64,000 nt of DNA from Azospirillum ramasamyi (GCF_003233655.1 NZ_CP029831.1:428501-492500); one strand, 5' to 3'. Shown: positions 36,529 to 51,192, numbered from the stretch's first letter. The notes: generated by a model not told the origin, from the sequence alone. Numbers and translations: made by a program.

Positions 36529-38378
36529 GATGCGCGCCCCTCCGGGCCATTGCCGCCGCGCTGGCACCACCAAAGATGCCATTTCGCCACCCCCGGCGGT
36601 CCGAAATGGTCGGTCCTCTGCAGGGTCAGGCCGGTCGCGGCGATGGCCTTGCGCATCTCCGGCGCCCAGTGGTGGCGGACCAGCGCCTTCCATTCCGGCA
36701 GGACGCCGTGGCAGCGCATGGTCGCCAGCAGCCGGTCGGGGCGCCAGCGGTAGTAGCGGGGATAGGCGATCACCCACAGCGGGTTCGCATTGGTGGTGTC
36801 GCAGGCGATGCGCCCGCCGGGCTTCACCACCCGCTTCAGCTCGCGCACGCCGGCCTCCAGATCCTGCAGGTGGCAGAGCAGATCCATGGCGATGACGAGG
36901 TCGAAGCTGTCGTCGGGGAAGGGCAGCTTGCGGGCGTCGGCCTGCTGCACCGCCAGGGCGGGGAAGCGCTCCTTCGCCTCGGCCAGCATCTCGTGCGAGA
37001 TGTCGACCAGGGTCACGTCGTGGCGCTCGGCGAAGGGGCCGGTGATGCGGCCATAGCCGCCGCCGACGTCGAGGATGCGCATCCGCGGCGCGCGCTCCAG
37101 TTCCGCCGCCACCGCGCGCCGCTTCTCGTCATAGATGCGGTAGAAGGGCGTGGTCGGGTGGTCGGGGCGGAAATGGCGGCGGTAGCCGTTGTTGTAGATG
37201 CCGGAGTTGGCGGCCTGCGTGCGCTCGGCCTTGGCATGCTCCAGCAGGCTGGCGACCTGTGCGGCCACCGTGTCCACGTCGAAGGCCTTGGCGCGCTCCA
37301 GCCCGGCATCGGCCGCCGCCTTCAGGCCGGCGGGGTCGGCCAGCCGGGCGATCAGCGTGTCGCGCAGCGGGACCGCTTCGCCCGGCGGGACCAGCCAGCC
37401 GGAGCGCCCGTTCTCGATGATCTCGGGGAAGCCGCCGCAGTCGCTGGCGACCACCGGCACGCCCAGCACCATCGCCTCCACCACGACGAAGCCGAAGCTC
37501 TCCCACAGCGACGGCACCACGGCCAGCTCCGCCCGCGCCACCACGGCCAGCGCGTGCTCGCGCGGCAGGGCGCCGGTGTAGTGGACGCGGTCGGCGACCG
37601 GGGCCACGTCGCGGCGGAACTGGCCGACGACGGCGGCACTCTCCGGGTCCTCGCCGCCGACCATCACCAGATGCAGGCCGGGGTTGGCGGCCAGCACGTC
37701 GGGGATGGCGCGGCCGAGGGCGGCGATGCCCTTGCGCCCTTCCAGCCGGCCGAAGAAGGCGACGAAGCGCTCGGGCAGGGGAATGGGCGGCCGGCCGGCG
37801 CCGGCGGCCTTCACCGCGGCGAGGTCGATGCTGTTGGGGATGACCTGGATCAGCTCCGGCGCGATGTGCCAATAGTCGGCGACCCGCCGCGCGATGGCGC
37901 GGGTTGAGGCGTAGATCGCGGCGCTGCGCCTGGTCTGGTCGCGCTCCAGCGCGTTCAGCAGGTGCGTGTGCGGACCCCAGCTGCCGGCGTTGGTGTCCAC
38001 CACCAGCCCGGTCGGGGTGGCGAGCCGCGTCACCACCGGGATGGTGCTGAAACGGGTGAGCCACCAGGCGTCGGCATCGAACTCCGCCGCATGGACCACG
38101 TCGGGATTGAAGGAGCGTACGGCGTCCGCCAGCCGGCGGTTGGTGCGGAAGCGGTCAAGCATCGGCTGGACCCGCGGGCCCGGATCGACGCGCCGCACCG
38201 TCACCCCGTCCTCGATCGCGGTGCCGGCCGCCGGACCGCCGCCGGCCTTCCACGGCGTCACCACCTGCACCGCATGGCCCAGCCGGGTCAACGCGCGCGC
38301 CATCGTGTGGGTGTGGGTGGCGATACCGCCGAGCTTTTCGCCGGGCGGATATTCGGGCGTCAAGAGCGACAGTCGCAT
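36525..38378 (-). CDS. Glycosyltransferase family 4 - SAM methyltransferase fusion
   Basis: Residues 1-400 form a GT4 enzyme: LLTPEYPPGEKLGGIATHTH, then FFGRLEGRKGI, then WESFGFVVVEAMVLGVPVVA. Residues about 415-617 form a class I methyltransferase with the SAM-binding motif ILDVGGGYGRITGPF, the acidic post-motif-I residue in VTLVDISHEM, and FDLVIAMDLLCHL. The fused enzyme probably adds a sugar and methylates it or a neighbouring residue, possibly capping the chain. The ATG at 38378 has GAGGAAA seven bases upstream. The downstream orphan gene is coupled by a GTGA overlap. Confidence 0.88.
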   Translation of the reverse strand: MRLSLLTPEYPPGEKLGGIATHTHTMARALTRLGHAVQVVTPWKAGGGPAAGTAIEDGVTVRRVDPGPRVQPMLDRFRTNRRLADAVRSFNPDVVHAAEFDADAWWLTRFSTIPVVTRLATPTGLVVDTNAGSWGPHTHLLNALERDQTRRSAAIYASTRAIARRVADYWHIAPELIQVIPNSIDLAAVKAAGAGRPPIPLPERFVAFFGRLEGRKGIAALGRAIPDVLAANPGLHLVMVGGEDPESAAVVGQFRRDVAPVADRVHYTGALPREHALAVVARAELAVVPSLWESFGFVVVEAMVLGVPVVASDCGGFPEIIENGRSGWLVPPGEAVPLRDTLIARLADPAGLKAAADAGLERAKAFDVDTVAAQVASLLEHAKAERTQAANSGIYNNGYRRHFRPDHPTTPFYRIYDEKRRAVAAELERAPRMRILDVGGGYGRITGPFAERHDVTLVDISHEMLAEAKERFPALAVQQADARKLPFPDDSFDLVIAMDLLCHLQDLEAGVRELKRVVKPGGRIACDTTNANPLWVIAYPRYYRWRPDRLLATMRCHGVLPEWKALVRHHWAPEMRKAIAATGLTLQRTDHFGPPGVAKWHLWWCQRGGNGPEGRAS

Positions 38379-38446
38379 TGTGGGTTTCCTCAAATTCCGG
38401 GTGATGTCCGGGTTCAGGCGTTTCGCCGTCTTGTTCACTGGCCTCG

Positions 38447-39811
38447 TCAATCGCCGTTAGGTCCGGCCGCGGTGGCGGCGGCCGGGGGCTTGTTCAGCAG
38501 GTGGCGCGGCAGCGAGACGAGCAGCGCCGGGTTCGGCAGGAAGGCCCGCCAGGGAAGCCCGGTGGCCCGTCGGTAGAGCGTCGCCGCGGCGACGAACACC
38601 AGCGCATAGGCGACGGTGGACACGATCGCCGCCGCCAGGATCCCGCCGCTGCGCAGGAACAGCAGGAGGCCGCACACCGTGACCACCATGCCCAGCAGGT
38701 TGGCCAGCGTGGCGGTGAACGGCCGGTTCTCGGCATAGAGGCCGTTCAGCAGGATCGACGCCGCGGCATAGAGCACCGCGCCCGGCAGCAGCAGCCGCAG
38801 CGGCAGGGCGCTGTCGGCGAAGGCGGGGCCGTAGACCAGGCCGACGGCGATGTCGGCGAACAGGAACAGCCCGCCCCCCAGAACTCCGCCGACGGCGAAG
38901 GTCGCCTGCAGGCTGTTCAGCACCAGATCTCGCCCCGACCGGCCGCGCCGGGTGGCCGCCGGCATCACGACCGTGGCGAGCGCGCTCGACAGGTTGACGA
39001 TCAGCCAGGACAGGCTGGTCGCCAGCGCGTAGAGCCCGACCTGCGCCGCCGGCAGGACGGCCGGGATGATCAGCAGGTCCAGCCGCTGGGTGATGACGCC
39101 CCCCACCACGTCGCCGTGGGTGCGCAGCGCATACCAGACGGTGCTGCGGCCGAGAGCGAGATCGGGCCAGCCGATGCCGTGGCGCCGCAGCAGAAGCAGC
39201 AGCGCAGCGACCAGCACCAGCGTGCTCATCGTCGCCTGGGCGATCACCGCGGTCTCGACCGTGAACAGGCCGATGGCCCACAGCACGGCGTAGGAGACGG
39301 CGACCCCCGCCGGCTGGAGGAAGTTCAGCGCGTTGAAGCTGCGGAAATCCTGGTCGCCGAGGACCAGTCCCAACATCAGCTCCGACAGCAGGGCCAGCGC
39401 GATCATCGGCAGATAAAGGCGGGCCAGCTCCAGCGTCGCCGCCGGCTGGGCCGCCAGCAGGGTCGGCAGAAGCAGATGGCCCGCCAGCACCGCAGCCGTC
39501 GCGACCGGCAGCAGCATCAGCGTCCAGGTGGACAGGAGCCGCCCCCCGGCCGACGGGTCGCGGGACAGCGCATAGGTCACGGCCTTGCCGCAGCCCATGC
39601 CGAACAGCCAGCCCAGCAGCTGCGCCGTGGTGAGCACCGCGGTCAGTGCGCCGCGGCCGTCCGGCCCCAGCGTACGGGCGACCAGGACGCCTGTCAGCAG
39701 GCCCAGCCCCATCGTGGCGGCCGTGACCATAATGGTGGCGGCGCCGTCCCGCGCAAAGCTGCGCCGGGCCGGTTCTGCTGCCGCAGACTGACCGGTGGAA
39801 CCATTTTGCAT
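38447..39811 (-). CDS. Polysaccharide flippase, Wzx/MATE-like
   Basis: This 454-residue protein has about 12-14 hydrophobic helices and the features of the polysaccharide-transport (MOP) superfamily: VLVARTLGPDGRGALTAV near the start, a GGVITQRLDLLIIP middle helix and ENRPFTATLANLLGM in the second half. It would flip lipid-linked repeat units across the inner membrane for polymerisation. It is first in the minus-strand run of ten genes. The ATG at 39811 has GGGGGTGAG nearby. The frame open to 39946 is not supported. Confidence 0.85.
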   Translation of the reverse strand: MQNGSTGQSAAAEPARRSFARDGAATIMVTAATMGLGLLTGVLVARTLGPDGRGALTAVLTTAQLLGWLFGMGCGKAVTYALSRDPSAGGRLLSTWTLMLLPVATAAVLAGHLLLPTLLAAQPAATLELARLYLPMIALALLSELMLGLVLGDQDFRSFNALNFLQPAGVAVSYAVLWAIGLFTVETAVIAQATMSTLVLVAALLLLLRRHGIGWPDLALGRSTVWYALRTHGDVVGGVITQRLDLLIIPAVLPAAQVGLYALATSLSWLIVNLSSALATVVMPAATRRGRSGRDLVLNSLQATFAVGGVLGGGLFLFADIAVGLVYGPAFADSALPLRLLLPGAVLYAAASILLNGLYAENRPFTATLANLLGMVVTVCGLLLFLRSGGILAAAIVSTVAYALVFVAAATLYRRATGLPWRAFLPNPALLVSLPRHLLNKPPAAATAAGPNGD

Positions 39812-40424
39812 TACGCTCACCCCCGTTGGTGTCCCCTGAAGCGTCGGTCCCGCGTCATCCCGGCGGCGTCGCGGTTCTTGTCCGGGATTCGGCGCCGGCC
39901 CCTCCCCAGAGGCTGCGGCGATGGGCATGTACGGTCGCCTGTTCACACCTCTCGGTGGCTTGGATGTTCAGTCGAGAAGCCGGCAAACCGGTTGCTGGCG
40001 AAGATTGTTGCCGTAGCTAACAAAAACTCCGCTGGCTTCCATTGTTTTCTGGTGAAGAAACAAACTCTCTCCGACTACGTTATTCAGTCCTGATCGGGTT
40101 TGTTCTTTCGGATTTGCACCGCGAACGGTAGTGGGGGACCGCGGTGATGGTCAACGCCGCTTTTGGAACTGTTCTTCCCACACACTGCAAGGGTGTTTAT
40201 TATTGGGCGTTCGTTGGGGATTCATCCAAGGCCCGACGTATCTTTCGGGTCACGATTATCTGGAGCACCAAGTTACAAGCGGTGGGATTACCCCCGCGAT
40301 TGGCCGCCGGCGCACAGCGGGGGAAGCAAGCGCTCCGCCGCGCATCGCCCCCAGGATTGGGAGGCGGCGAGATGGGGTCTTCGATCCATGTCCGAAGTGC
40401 CGGCGGGCGACAGCGGGCGGACGC
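39812..40424. other. Intergenic region upstream of the polysaccharide operon
   Basis: About 610 bp separate the flippase start from the end of the LacI-type gene; both are on the minus strand. The part 39990-40120 is AT-rich for this genome and is the likely site of the operon promoter. A weak dyad TTGTT-n9-AACAA lies around 40003-40021. I see no gene; plus-strand frames here are shadows of the LacI gene. Confidence 0.5.
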
Positions 40425-41462
40425 TCAGCCCGCGTCGGTCCGGCGGCCGGTCATCCCGGCGGGCATCCGGGCGGCGGTGGACCCGCGCAGGATGCAGGTG
40501 CCGCCAAGGACGAGGCGGCGGCTGGGGCGGTCCGGCGCTTCCAGCCTCTCGAACAGCAGGGCCATGGCGGACCGGCCGATCTCCTGCACCGGCTGTTCGA
40601 TCACGGTCAGGCCGGGGCCGACCAGCTCGGTCCAGGGCTCGTTGTCGAAGCCGGCGACCGCAAGCCCGTCGGGGATCGGCAGGCCAAGCCGGCGGGCGGC
40701 CTTCACCACGCCCATCAGGAACAGGCTGTTGCTGACGATGAAGGCCTCCGGCGGGTCGGGTTCGGCCATCCAGTGCACCACCGCTTCTTCCGCCGCGTCG
40801 GCATAGGGCGCTAGGAAGCGGGCGGCGGGCGTCAGGCCGCGGGCGGTCATGGCGGCGCGATAGCCGTCGTGGCGCTCCTGGCCGGTGGTGCTGGTGTTGC
40901 CGAACAGGCCGGCGATGCGGCGGTAGCCCTGGGCATGCAGATGCTCGACCAGCATCGCCGCCGCGCGCGGGTTGTCCAGCACCACCGCGTCATACCGCCC
41001 GGTCGGCGCGTTACGGTCGATCAGAACGACGGGAAAATCCAAGTCCAGCCCGTCGAGCCGGTCCAGCGTGCTGCGGGTGGGGGCGAAGATCAGGCCGGTG
41101 ATCCGCTCCTCCTGCATCAGGCGCAGGTACAACTCCTCGCGTTCCGGGTTCTCGTCGCTGTTGCACAGGATGACGCGCATGCCGGCGCGGTACGCCGCAT
41201 CCTCCACCGCGCGGCTGACGGCGGTGAAGAAGGGGTTGCGGATGTCCGACACCACCAGCCCGATGGTCTGCGAATGCCGGGAGCGCAGCCGCCGTGCCGA
41301 CAGGTTGGGACGGTAGCCGGTGGCGCGCACCGCATCTTCGACCCGCTTGCGCAGCGCCTCGCTGACCGGGCCGTTGCCGAGCACGCGCGACACGGTGGCG
41401 ACCGATACGCCGGCTGCCTTGGCCACATCCTTGATGCCGGCGGCTTTCCCCGAGACGCTCAT
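40425..41462 (-). CDS. fruR: LacI-family transcriptional regulator of the fructose operon (FruR-like)
   Basis: The 345-residue protein has the LacI helix-turn-helix at the very N-terminus (IKDVAKAAGVSVATVSRVLG) followed by the hinge helix SARRLRS. A periplasmic-binding-protein-like effector domain follows (IGLVVSDIRNPFFTAVSRAV, VLIDRNAPTG, GLAVAGFDNEPW). Divergence from fruBKA and two operator-like dyads in the 285-bp gap suggest it represses these genes and itself, with a sugar phosphate as effector. The ATG at 41462 gives the standard short leader; a longer frame to 41612 is rejected. Confidence 0.88.
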   Translation of the reverse strand: MSVSGKAAGIKDVAKAAGVSVATVSRVLGNGPVSEALRKRVEDAVRATGYRPNLSARRLRSRHSQTIGLVVSDIRNPFFTAVSRAVEDAAYRAGMRVILCNSDENPEREELYLRLMQEERITGLIFAPTRSTLDRLDGLDLDFPVVLIDRNAPTGRYDAVVLDNPRAAAMLVEHLHAQGYRRIAGLFGNTSTTGQERHDGYRAAMTARGLTPAARFLAPYADAAEEAVVHWMAEPDPPEAFIVSNSLFLMGVVKAARRLGLPIPDGLAVAGFDNEPWTELVGPGLTVIEQPVQEIGRSAMALLFERLEAPDRPSRRLVLGGTCILRGSTAARMPAGMTGRRTDAG

Positions 41463-41573
41463 GTCCTGACCGATCGTGTGGAGGATTTCCCCGATTGAGG
41501 GAGGCAACCTTAGCGGCGCCGGCCACGGATGGCCAGCGCGCGGCGCATTTTGAAAGCCATATGAGAGCGTTAA

Positions 41574-41587
41574 TGAAAACGTTTTCA
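41574..41587. promoter_or_regulatory. LacI-type operator, perfect 14-bp palindrome
   Basis: TGAAAACGTTTTCA is a perfect palindrome with the central CG that LacI-family proteins recognise. It lies 112 bp upstream of the fruR start and 160 bp upstream of fruB, so it could serve autoregulation as well as fruBKA. Confidence 0.7.
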
Positions 41588-41622
41588 ATACATTCGTTCG
41601 AACATCTCCCATTTTCGTAGGG

Positions 41623-41678
41623 TTGACAAGAAGACCATCCGTAAAAGTCTATATGCTGCAATGCAACAGGCGTTGACA
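41623..41678 (+). promoter_or_regulatory. Candidate promoter elements for fruBKA
   Basis: Two TTGACA hexamers, at 41623-41628 and 41673-41678, are perfect -35 matches on the plus strand. The first is followed at 18-19 bp by GTCTATA, a plausible -10. The second would place the operator at 41686-41699 between -35 and -10. Which one is used cannot be decided from sequence. Confidence 0.4.
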
Positions 41679-41685
41679 CCCCAAC

Positions 41686-41699
41686 TGTAATCGTTTGCA
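41686..41699. promoter_or_regulatory. Second LacI-type operator, imperfect palindrome
   Basis: TGTAATCGTTTGCA keeps the central CG and the T-G ... C-A ends of the perfect site at 41574-41587, with mismatches inside the arms. It lies 47 bp upstream of fruB, downstream of a TTGACA hexamer, a position suited to blocking initiation. Confidence 0.5.
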
Positions 41700-41746
41700 C
41701 TTGTTCTCAACAGACCATACAAGAACACGCGGAGGAGACGGTCGCC

Positions 41747-44277
<2,531 letters not shown>

Positions 44278-44281
<4 letters not shown>

Positions 44282-45228
44282 CGCAGCACGTCGTCACCGT
44301 CACCCTGAACCCGGCCATCGACCAGACCATCACCGTCGAGGCGCTGAAGCCCGGCAGCGTCCACCGGGCCAAGTCGGTGCTCTACAATGCCGGCGGCAAG
44401 GGCGTGAACGTCGCCAGCTGCCTCGCCGATTGGGGCACGCCGGTGATCGCCGCCGGCCTGCTGGGCAGCGGCAACGCGGCGCCGTTCGAGGCGCTGTTCC
44501 AGGCCAAGGGCATCGCCGACACCTTCCTGCGGCTGCCGGGAGAGACGCGCGTCAACATCAAGATCGCCGATCTCGCCGCCAACGACACCACCGACATCAA
44601 CCTTCCCGGCCTGACCGTCGATGCCGGCGCGCTCGACCGCGTGCGCGCGGCGGTGCTGGGTCCGGTGGGGCCGGGGACGCCGGTCCTGCTGGCCGGCAGC
44701 CTGCCCGACGGATTGCCGGCGGACACCTATGCCGGGCTGATCGCCGACTTTTCGGCGGTCGGCGCCCGCGTGGTGCTGGACAGCAGCGGGGCGCCGCTGG
44801 CGGCGGCGCTGGCCTCCACCGACGCGCTGCCCCACTGCATCAAGCCGAACCGCCACGAGTTGGAGGATTGGGCCGGCCGGCCTCTGCCGACCGAGGCGGA
44901 TCTGCTGGCGGCGGCGCGCGATCTTCACCTGCGCGGCGTGGCGGTGGTCGTGGTGTCGCTGGGGGCGGACGGCGCGCTGTTCGTCGGCGCGGGGCGCGCT
45001 CTGCACGGGCGGTTGCCGCCGGTCACGGCGCTGAGCACCGTCGGGGCGGGCGACGCGATGGTTGCCGGCCTGATCGCCGCCTTCCAGATGAATGGGGAGC
45101 TGGAGGATGTGGCGCGCCTGTCGGTGGCCTTCGCCGCCGCCAAGCTGGGCTGTTTCGGCCCGAACCTGCCGGATACGGCGACGGTGCGGTCGCTGGCGGC
45201 ACAGGTGGCGCTTACGCCACGCGACTGA
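44278..45228 (+). CDS. fruK: 1-phosphofructokinase
   Basis: This 316-residue PfkB-family kinase converts fructose 1-phosphate, the product of FruA, to fructose 1,6-bisphosphate. The substrate side is seen in TLNPAIDQTI and NAGGKGVNVA. The ATP/anion-hole signature with the catalytic Asp is STVGAGDAMVAGL. The start overlaps the fruB stop (ATGA). An 89-bp gap with no terminator leads to fruA. Confidence 0.95.
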
Positions 45229-45317
45229 TTTCCGCCGTTCGATGGCATCGGACGAGACTCATCTCAGTGGGCTCAACACAGTGACAGGGGCGGAAGCGAA
45301 CCCGCCGGGAGGAAACA

Positions 45318-47141
45318 ATGGCGAACATGTTGGCCGTGATCGCGGGGGGTGACCTGACCACCCAGGCCGTTCTGGCGGCCGAAGCCCTGCGCAAGGCCGC
45401 GGCCTCGCTGGGCCATGGCATCCAGGTGGAGATCCGCACCAGCCTCGGCATCCAGTCCCCGCTCGACGCCGCGGCGCCGTCCAAGGCCGACGCCGTCATC
45501 CTGGTCGGCAGCGGCGACCTCGACGAGGGGCGCTTCGCCGCGCTGAAGCGCTTCTCCGCTCCGCTAGACCAGGTGCTGGCCGATCCGGCCGCGGTTGTGG
45601 AACAGGCGCTGGGCGCCGCTCCGGCGGCATCGGCGGCATCGGCGGCAAAGTCGGCACCGCCGGCCGCGGCACCGTCCGCCGCGGGACCGCGCCGGATCGT
45701 CGCCATCACCTCCTGCCCGACCGGCATCGCCCACACCTTCATGGCGGCCGAGGGCATCCAGCAGGCGGCCGCCGCGCTGGGCCACAAGGTCCGGGTGGAG
45801 ACGCAGGGGTCCGTCGGCGCCCGCGACACGCTGACCGACGAGGAGATCCGAGATGCCGACATCGTCCTGATCGCCGCCGACACCCAGATCGACCTGTCCC
45901 GCTTCGCCGGCAAGCGCGTGTTCATGAGCGGCACCAAGCCCGCCATCAACGACGGCAAGGCCCTGGTCACCCGTGCCCTGGCCGAGGCCAAGCCCTATGG
46001 TGCCTCCGGCGGGGCGTCCGGCGGCACCGTTCCGCTGGCCGACGCGGTTGCCGCCGGCAAGGCGGAGCGGTCGGCCCAGCGCACAGGTCCCTACAAGCAC
46101 CTGATGACCGGCGTGTCCTTCATGCTGCCCTTCGTGGTGACGGGCGGCTTGCTGATCGCGCTCGCCTTCGCGCTGGGCGGCATCTACGTCAATGAGGAAT
46201 CCAACGCCGGGACGCTGGGCTATGCCCTGTTCCAGATCGGCGCCAACGGGGCCTTCGCCCTGATGGTGCCGGCGCTGGCCGGCTATATCGCCTATTCGAT
46301 CGCCGACCGCCCCGGCATCGCCCCCGGCATGATCGGCGGCATGCTGGCCGGCAGCATCGGCGCCGGTTTCCTGGGAGGCATCGTCGCCGGTTTCATCGCC
46401 GGCTACGGCACCGACTTCCTCAACCGGCACATCAAGCTGCACCGCAATCTGGAAGGGCTGAAGCCGGTGCTGATCCTGCCGCTGCTGGGCTCGCTGCTGA
46501 CCGGCCTGCTGATGATCTACGTCGTCGGCGCCCCCGTCGCCGAAGCCCTGGCCTGGCTCAGCAACTGGCTGAAGGGAATGCAGGGAAGCAGCGCCATCCT
46601 GCTGGGTCTGCTGATCGGCGCGATGATGGCCTTCGACATGGGCGGTCCGGTCAACAAGGCGGCCTACGCCTTCTCCACCGGCCTGATCGCATCGCAGGTC
46701 TATACTCCGATGGCCGCCGCCATGGCCGCCGGCATGGTGCCGCCGCTGGGTCTGGCGCTGGCCACCAAGCTGTTCCCCGACCGCTTCACCGCGGAAGAGC
46801 GCGAGGCCGGCAACGCCGCCGCCGTTCTGGGCATCGCCTTCATCACCGAAGGAGCCATTCCCTTCGCCGCCCGCGACCCGCTGCGCGTCATTCCGGCGCT
46901 GATGATCGGCGCCTCGCTGGCCGGCGCCATCTCCATGGCGTTCGGAGTGCAGTTGAAGGTTCCCCACGGCGGAATCTTCGTGCTGCCCATCCCGAACGCG
47001 GTCACGCATCTGCTGGGCTATATCGTGGCCCTGGTGGTCGGCACCATCGTGACGGCCCTGGCGCTGCGCGTGTTGAAGAAGCCGGTGGCCGCAGTGGCCG
47101 TGCCGAAGCCGGCGGTGCAGGGTGCCGGCGCGCATGCCTGA
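45318..47141 (+). CDS. fruA: Fructose PTS permease EIIB'BC
   Basis: The 607-residue protein has a degenerate IIB-like domain (about 1-95) without the active-site Cys. An Ala/Pro linker leads to a functional IIB domain with phospho-Cys133 ([12 protein letters not shown]). The IIC membrane domain runs from about 255 to 590 with some nine or ten helices ([49 protein letters not shown]). It imports fructose as fructose 1-phosphate with phosphate from FruB. GGGAGGAAACA precedes the ATG. A terminator lies about 50 bp past the stop. Confidence 0.95.
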   Translation: MANMLAVIAGGDLTTQAVLAAEALRKAAASLGHGIQVEIRTSLGIQSPLDAAAPSKADAVILVGSGDLDEGRFAALKRFSAPLDQVLADPAAVVEQALGAAPAASAASAAKSAPPAAAPSAAGPRRIVAITSCPTGIAHTFMAAEGIQQAAAALGHKVRVETQGSVGARDTLTDEEIRDADIVLIAADTQIDLSRFAGKRVFMSGTKPAINDGKALVTRALAEAKPYGASGGASGGTVPLADAVAAGKAERSAQRTGPYKHLMTGVSFMLPFVVTGGLLIALAFALGGIYVNEESNAGTLGYALFQIGANGAFALMVPALAGYIAYSIADRPGIAPGMIGGMLAGSIGAGFLGGIVAGFIAGYGTDFLNRHIKLHRNLEGLKPVLILPLLGSLLTGLLMIYVVGAPVAEALAWLSNWLKGMQGSSAILLGLLIGAMMAFDMGGPVNKAAYAFSTGLIASQVYTPMAAAMAAGMVPPLGLALATKLFPDRFTAEEREAGNAAAVLGIAFITEGAIPFAARDPLRVIPALMIGASLAGAISMAFGVQLKVPHGGIFVLPIPNAVTHLLGYIVALVVGTIVTALALRVLKKPVAAVAVPKPAVQGAGAHA

Positions 47142-47190
47142 TCCGATCCGCTTCTGACCCTTTCCTTTCGGGCGTCCTCCCGAAGCCTCG

Positions 47191-47228
47191 CCCCTCTCCG
47201 CCGCGCGCGGGGAGGGGCCTTCTTTTTT
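47191..47228 (+). terminator. Rho-independent terminator of fruBKA
   Basis: The arms CCCCTCTCCGC (47191-47201) and GCGGGGAGGGG (47207-47217) pair with one G-U, and the stem is followed by TTCTTTTTT (47220-47228). It begins 50 bp after the fruA stop and faces the right way. Confidence 0.85.
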
Positions 47229-47405
47229 CGGGGAGATTCCGCGCCGGCTGCCGAAGCGGTCGGGCTGGCGCAGCTTTGATCGGGAAGAATGCGGCTGCAA
47301 TAAAATGCCCCGGCGGGACGGGAGTCCGGCCGGGGCGAAGAGACAGGCTGAGATGACGATGGTTCCAGGAAAAACGGCTCCGAAGCAGCCGCTATGGGAG
47401 AACCG

Positions 47406-47930
47406 TCAGCCGGCGCGGCGCAGGTCGGAGCGGCCGGGGGAGGTCGCCGGCCGATGCGCCGCCGTGACGGGGAAGGCCAGGACCGACGGGCGGCCGTCGG
47501 ACACCCTCAGGGCATCCGCGGGCTCCCGGCCGTTCAGCAGCCACTGGTAGGCGGCGGCGATGGCGACCCGGTCGCGGCCCTCCGTCGGGAGGACGCGCAG
47601 GCCGGCGGTCGTCTCGCTGCCGCCCGTGCCGCTCGTACTGCCGCTGCGGCGAACCGCATCGCACAGCGCGTGGCCGAGCCGGAGGTCCGGCACCAGAACC
47701 GCACTGAACCCGGCCTGGGCCAGGATCGAAGCCAAAGCTCCCAGATGGGAAAGAGGCAGGGGGGAATTGCCGACCTCCCGCAAATCCAGGAACAGGCGGG
47801 AGCCTGTGCCGGCGCCGGACAGCGCGTTGCGCAGCGTCCCGAGCCAGGAGGAAGGGGCAGCAAGAGGAAGGCCGGTGCAGGCGACGGCGTGGAGACCCCA
47901 GTCGGTCGCTGCGACGGTGATGTCCTTCAT
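47406..47930 (-). CDS. Small hypothetical protein, weakly STAS-like
   Basis: The 174-residue product has no signal peptide or membrane helix. A central stretch (SRLFLDLREVGNSPLPLSHL, then GALASILAQAGFSAVLVPD) recalls the beta-alpha pattern of STAS/anti-sigma-antagonist domains, without a recognisable phosphoserine motif. The ATG at 47930 is preceded by GGGGAAGAG. It stands alone between the fructose operon terminator and the beta-oxidation gene, with an AT-rich upstream region (48030-48075). Function unknown. Confidence 0.55.
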   Translation of the reverse strand: MKDITVAATDWGLHAVACTGLPLAAPSSWLGTLRNALSGAGTGSRLFLDLREVGNSPLPLSHLGALASILAQAGFSAVLVPDLRLGHALCDAVRRSGSTSGTGGSETTAGLRVLPTEGRDRVAIAAAYQWLLNGREPADALRVSDGRPSVLAFPVTAAHRPATSPGRSDLRRAG

Positions 47931-48100
47931 GCTCTTCCCCTTCGGTCAGGTCCGGGCCGCTTTCAGGACCGCTCCGCCGGATCCGCCGCCTGGGGGGACG
48001 GGTGGGGACCGGTGGAGCGGCTCTGTCGGAAGAGTATATGCTAAAGTTAAAACAATCAGCATCATAAACTAGTTTCCGGGCTGTAATCCGCATTCCGGAT

Positions 48101-50224
<2,124 letters not shown>

Positions 50225-50433
50225 CGACGCTCTCCGAAAAGCCTTGAATCAGGGCACGTCGGCCCAGGGGCGGCCAGTCTAGCAGATCGCCCGGCGTCCC
50301 TTCATAGGCCCGGCTCGGCATCACCGGAGGAGAGGGAGCGAAGTCCCGGTGCGGCGGAGTTCCAAGCCGAACGGCCGGTGTTCGGAAACAAGTGCCCCGG
50401 TCGATATGATCGCCTGAACCGGCTCGCTTTTTT

Positions 50434-51192
50434 TCAGCGCCGCGACCAGCGTGCCAGCCATCCGGCCAGCCGGTCGAACCCGGCGTCGATCACCACCGCG
50501 AGCGCGGCGACGATCAGCGCACCCTGGATGACGTAGGCCTGGTTGGAACCGTTCAGCCCGACGATGATGGGCAGGCCGAGGGTCTTCGCCCCGACGGTGG
50601 AGGCGATGGCGGCGGTGCCGACATTGATGATGACGGCGGTGCGCACGCCGGCAAGGATCACCGGGGCGGCCAGCGGCAGCTCCACCTTGAACAGCACCTC
50701 CGTCGGTCCCATGCCGAGGCCGCGGGCGGATTCCAGCACCGCGGGGGAGACGCCGTCCAGCCCGGCGACCGTGTTCTCCACCACCGGCAGCAGGGCGTAG
50801 AGCGTCAGCGCGATCAGCGCCGGTTCCGCGCCGAAGCCCATCACCGGAACGGCCAGCGCCAGCACCGCCACCGGCGGGAAGGTCTGGCCCATGGTGGCGA
50901 CGGTTTCCAGCAGGCCGCGGAACTCCCGCCCCCAGGGGCGCGTCACGGCGATGGCGGCCCCGCAGCCCAGCAGGATGGCGGCGAGGCTGGAAAGGCCGAC
51001 CAGCGCCATATGGTCCAGCGTCAGCCGGACGAAGCTCTCCGCCTCGTAGAGCGGGCGGTCGAGGCCGGGATAGAGCGTGGCGAACAGCGGCTTCAGCGAC
51101 GGCATGCCCAGGACCAGCGCCACCAGCGCCACCAGCCCCAGCATCAGCCGGTCGGTCAGGAACTCCCGCGGGGCGATGCCGGCGACCGTCAT
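50434..51192 (-). CDS. yehW: Osmolyte ABC transporter permease (YehW-like)
   Basis: This 252-residue permease has about six helices and the BPD-transporter inner-membrane signature ([24 protein letters not shown], the EAA loop). It is last in an operon in the order substrate-binding protein, long permease, ATPase, short permease. This order and these sizes match the YehZYXW (OsmF) glycine-betaine-type system. The start overlaps the ATPase stop by 4 nt; the frame open to 52323 is a shadow of the ATPase gene. Confidence 0.87.
   Translation of the reverse strand: MTVAGIAPREFLTDRLMLGLVALVALVLGMPSLKPLFATLYPGLDRPLYEAESFVRLTLDHMALVGLSSLAAILLGCGAAIAVTRPWGREFRGLLETVATMGQTFPPVAVLALAVPVMGFGAEPALIALTLYALLPVVENTVAGLDGVSPAVLESARGLGMGPTEVLFKVELPLAAPVILAGVRTAVIINVGTAAIASTVGAKTLGLPIIVGLNGSNQAYVIQGALIVAALAVVIDAGFDRLAGWLARWSRR

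Noticed and set aside
40131..40814. Overlapping plus-strand frames upstream of and through the LacI-type gene
   Set aside because: They run antisense to a clear LacI-family gene and show no domain.
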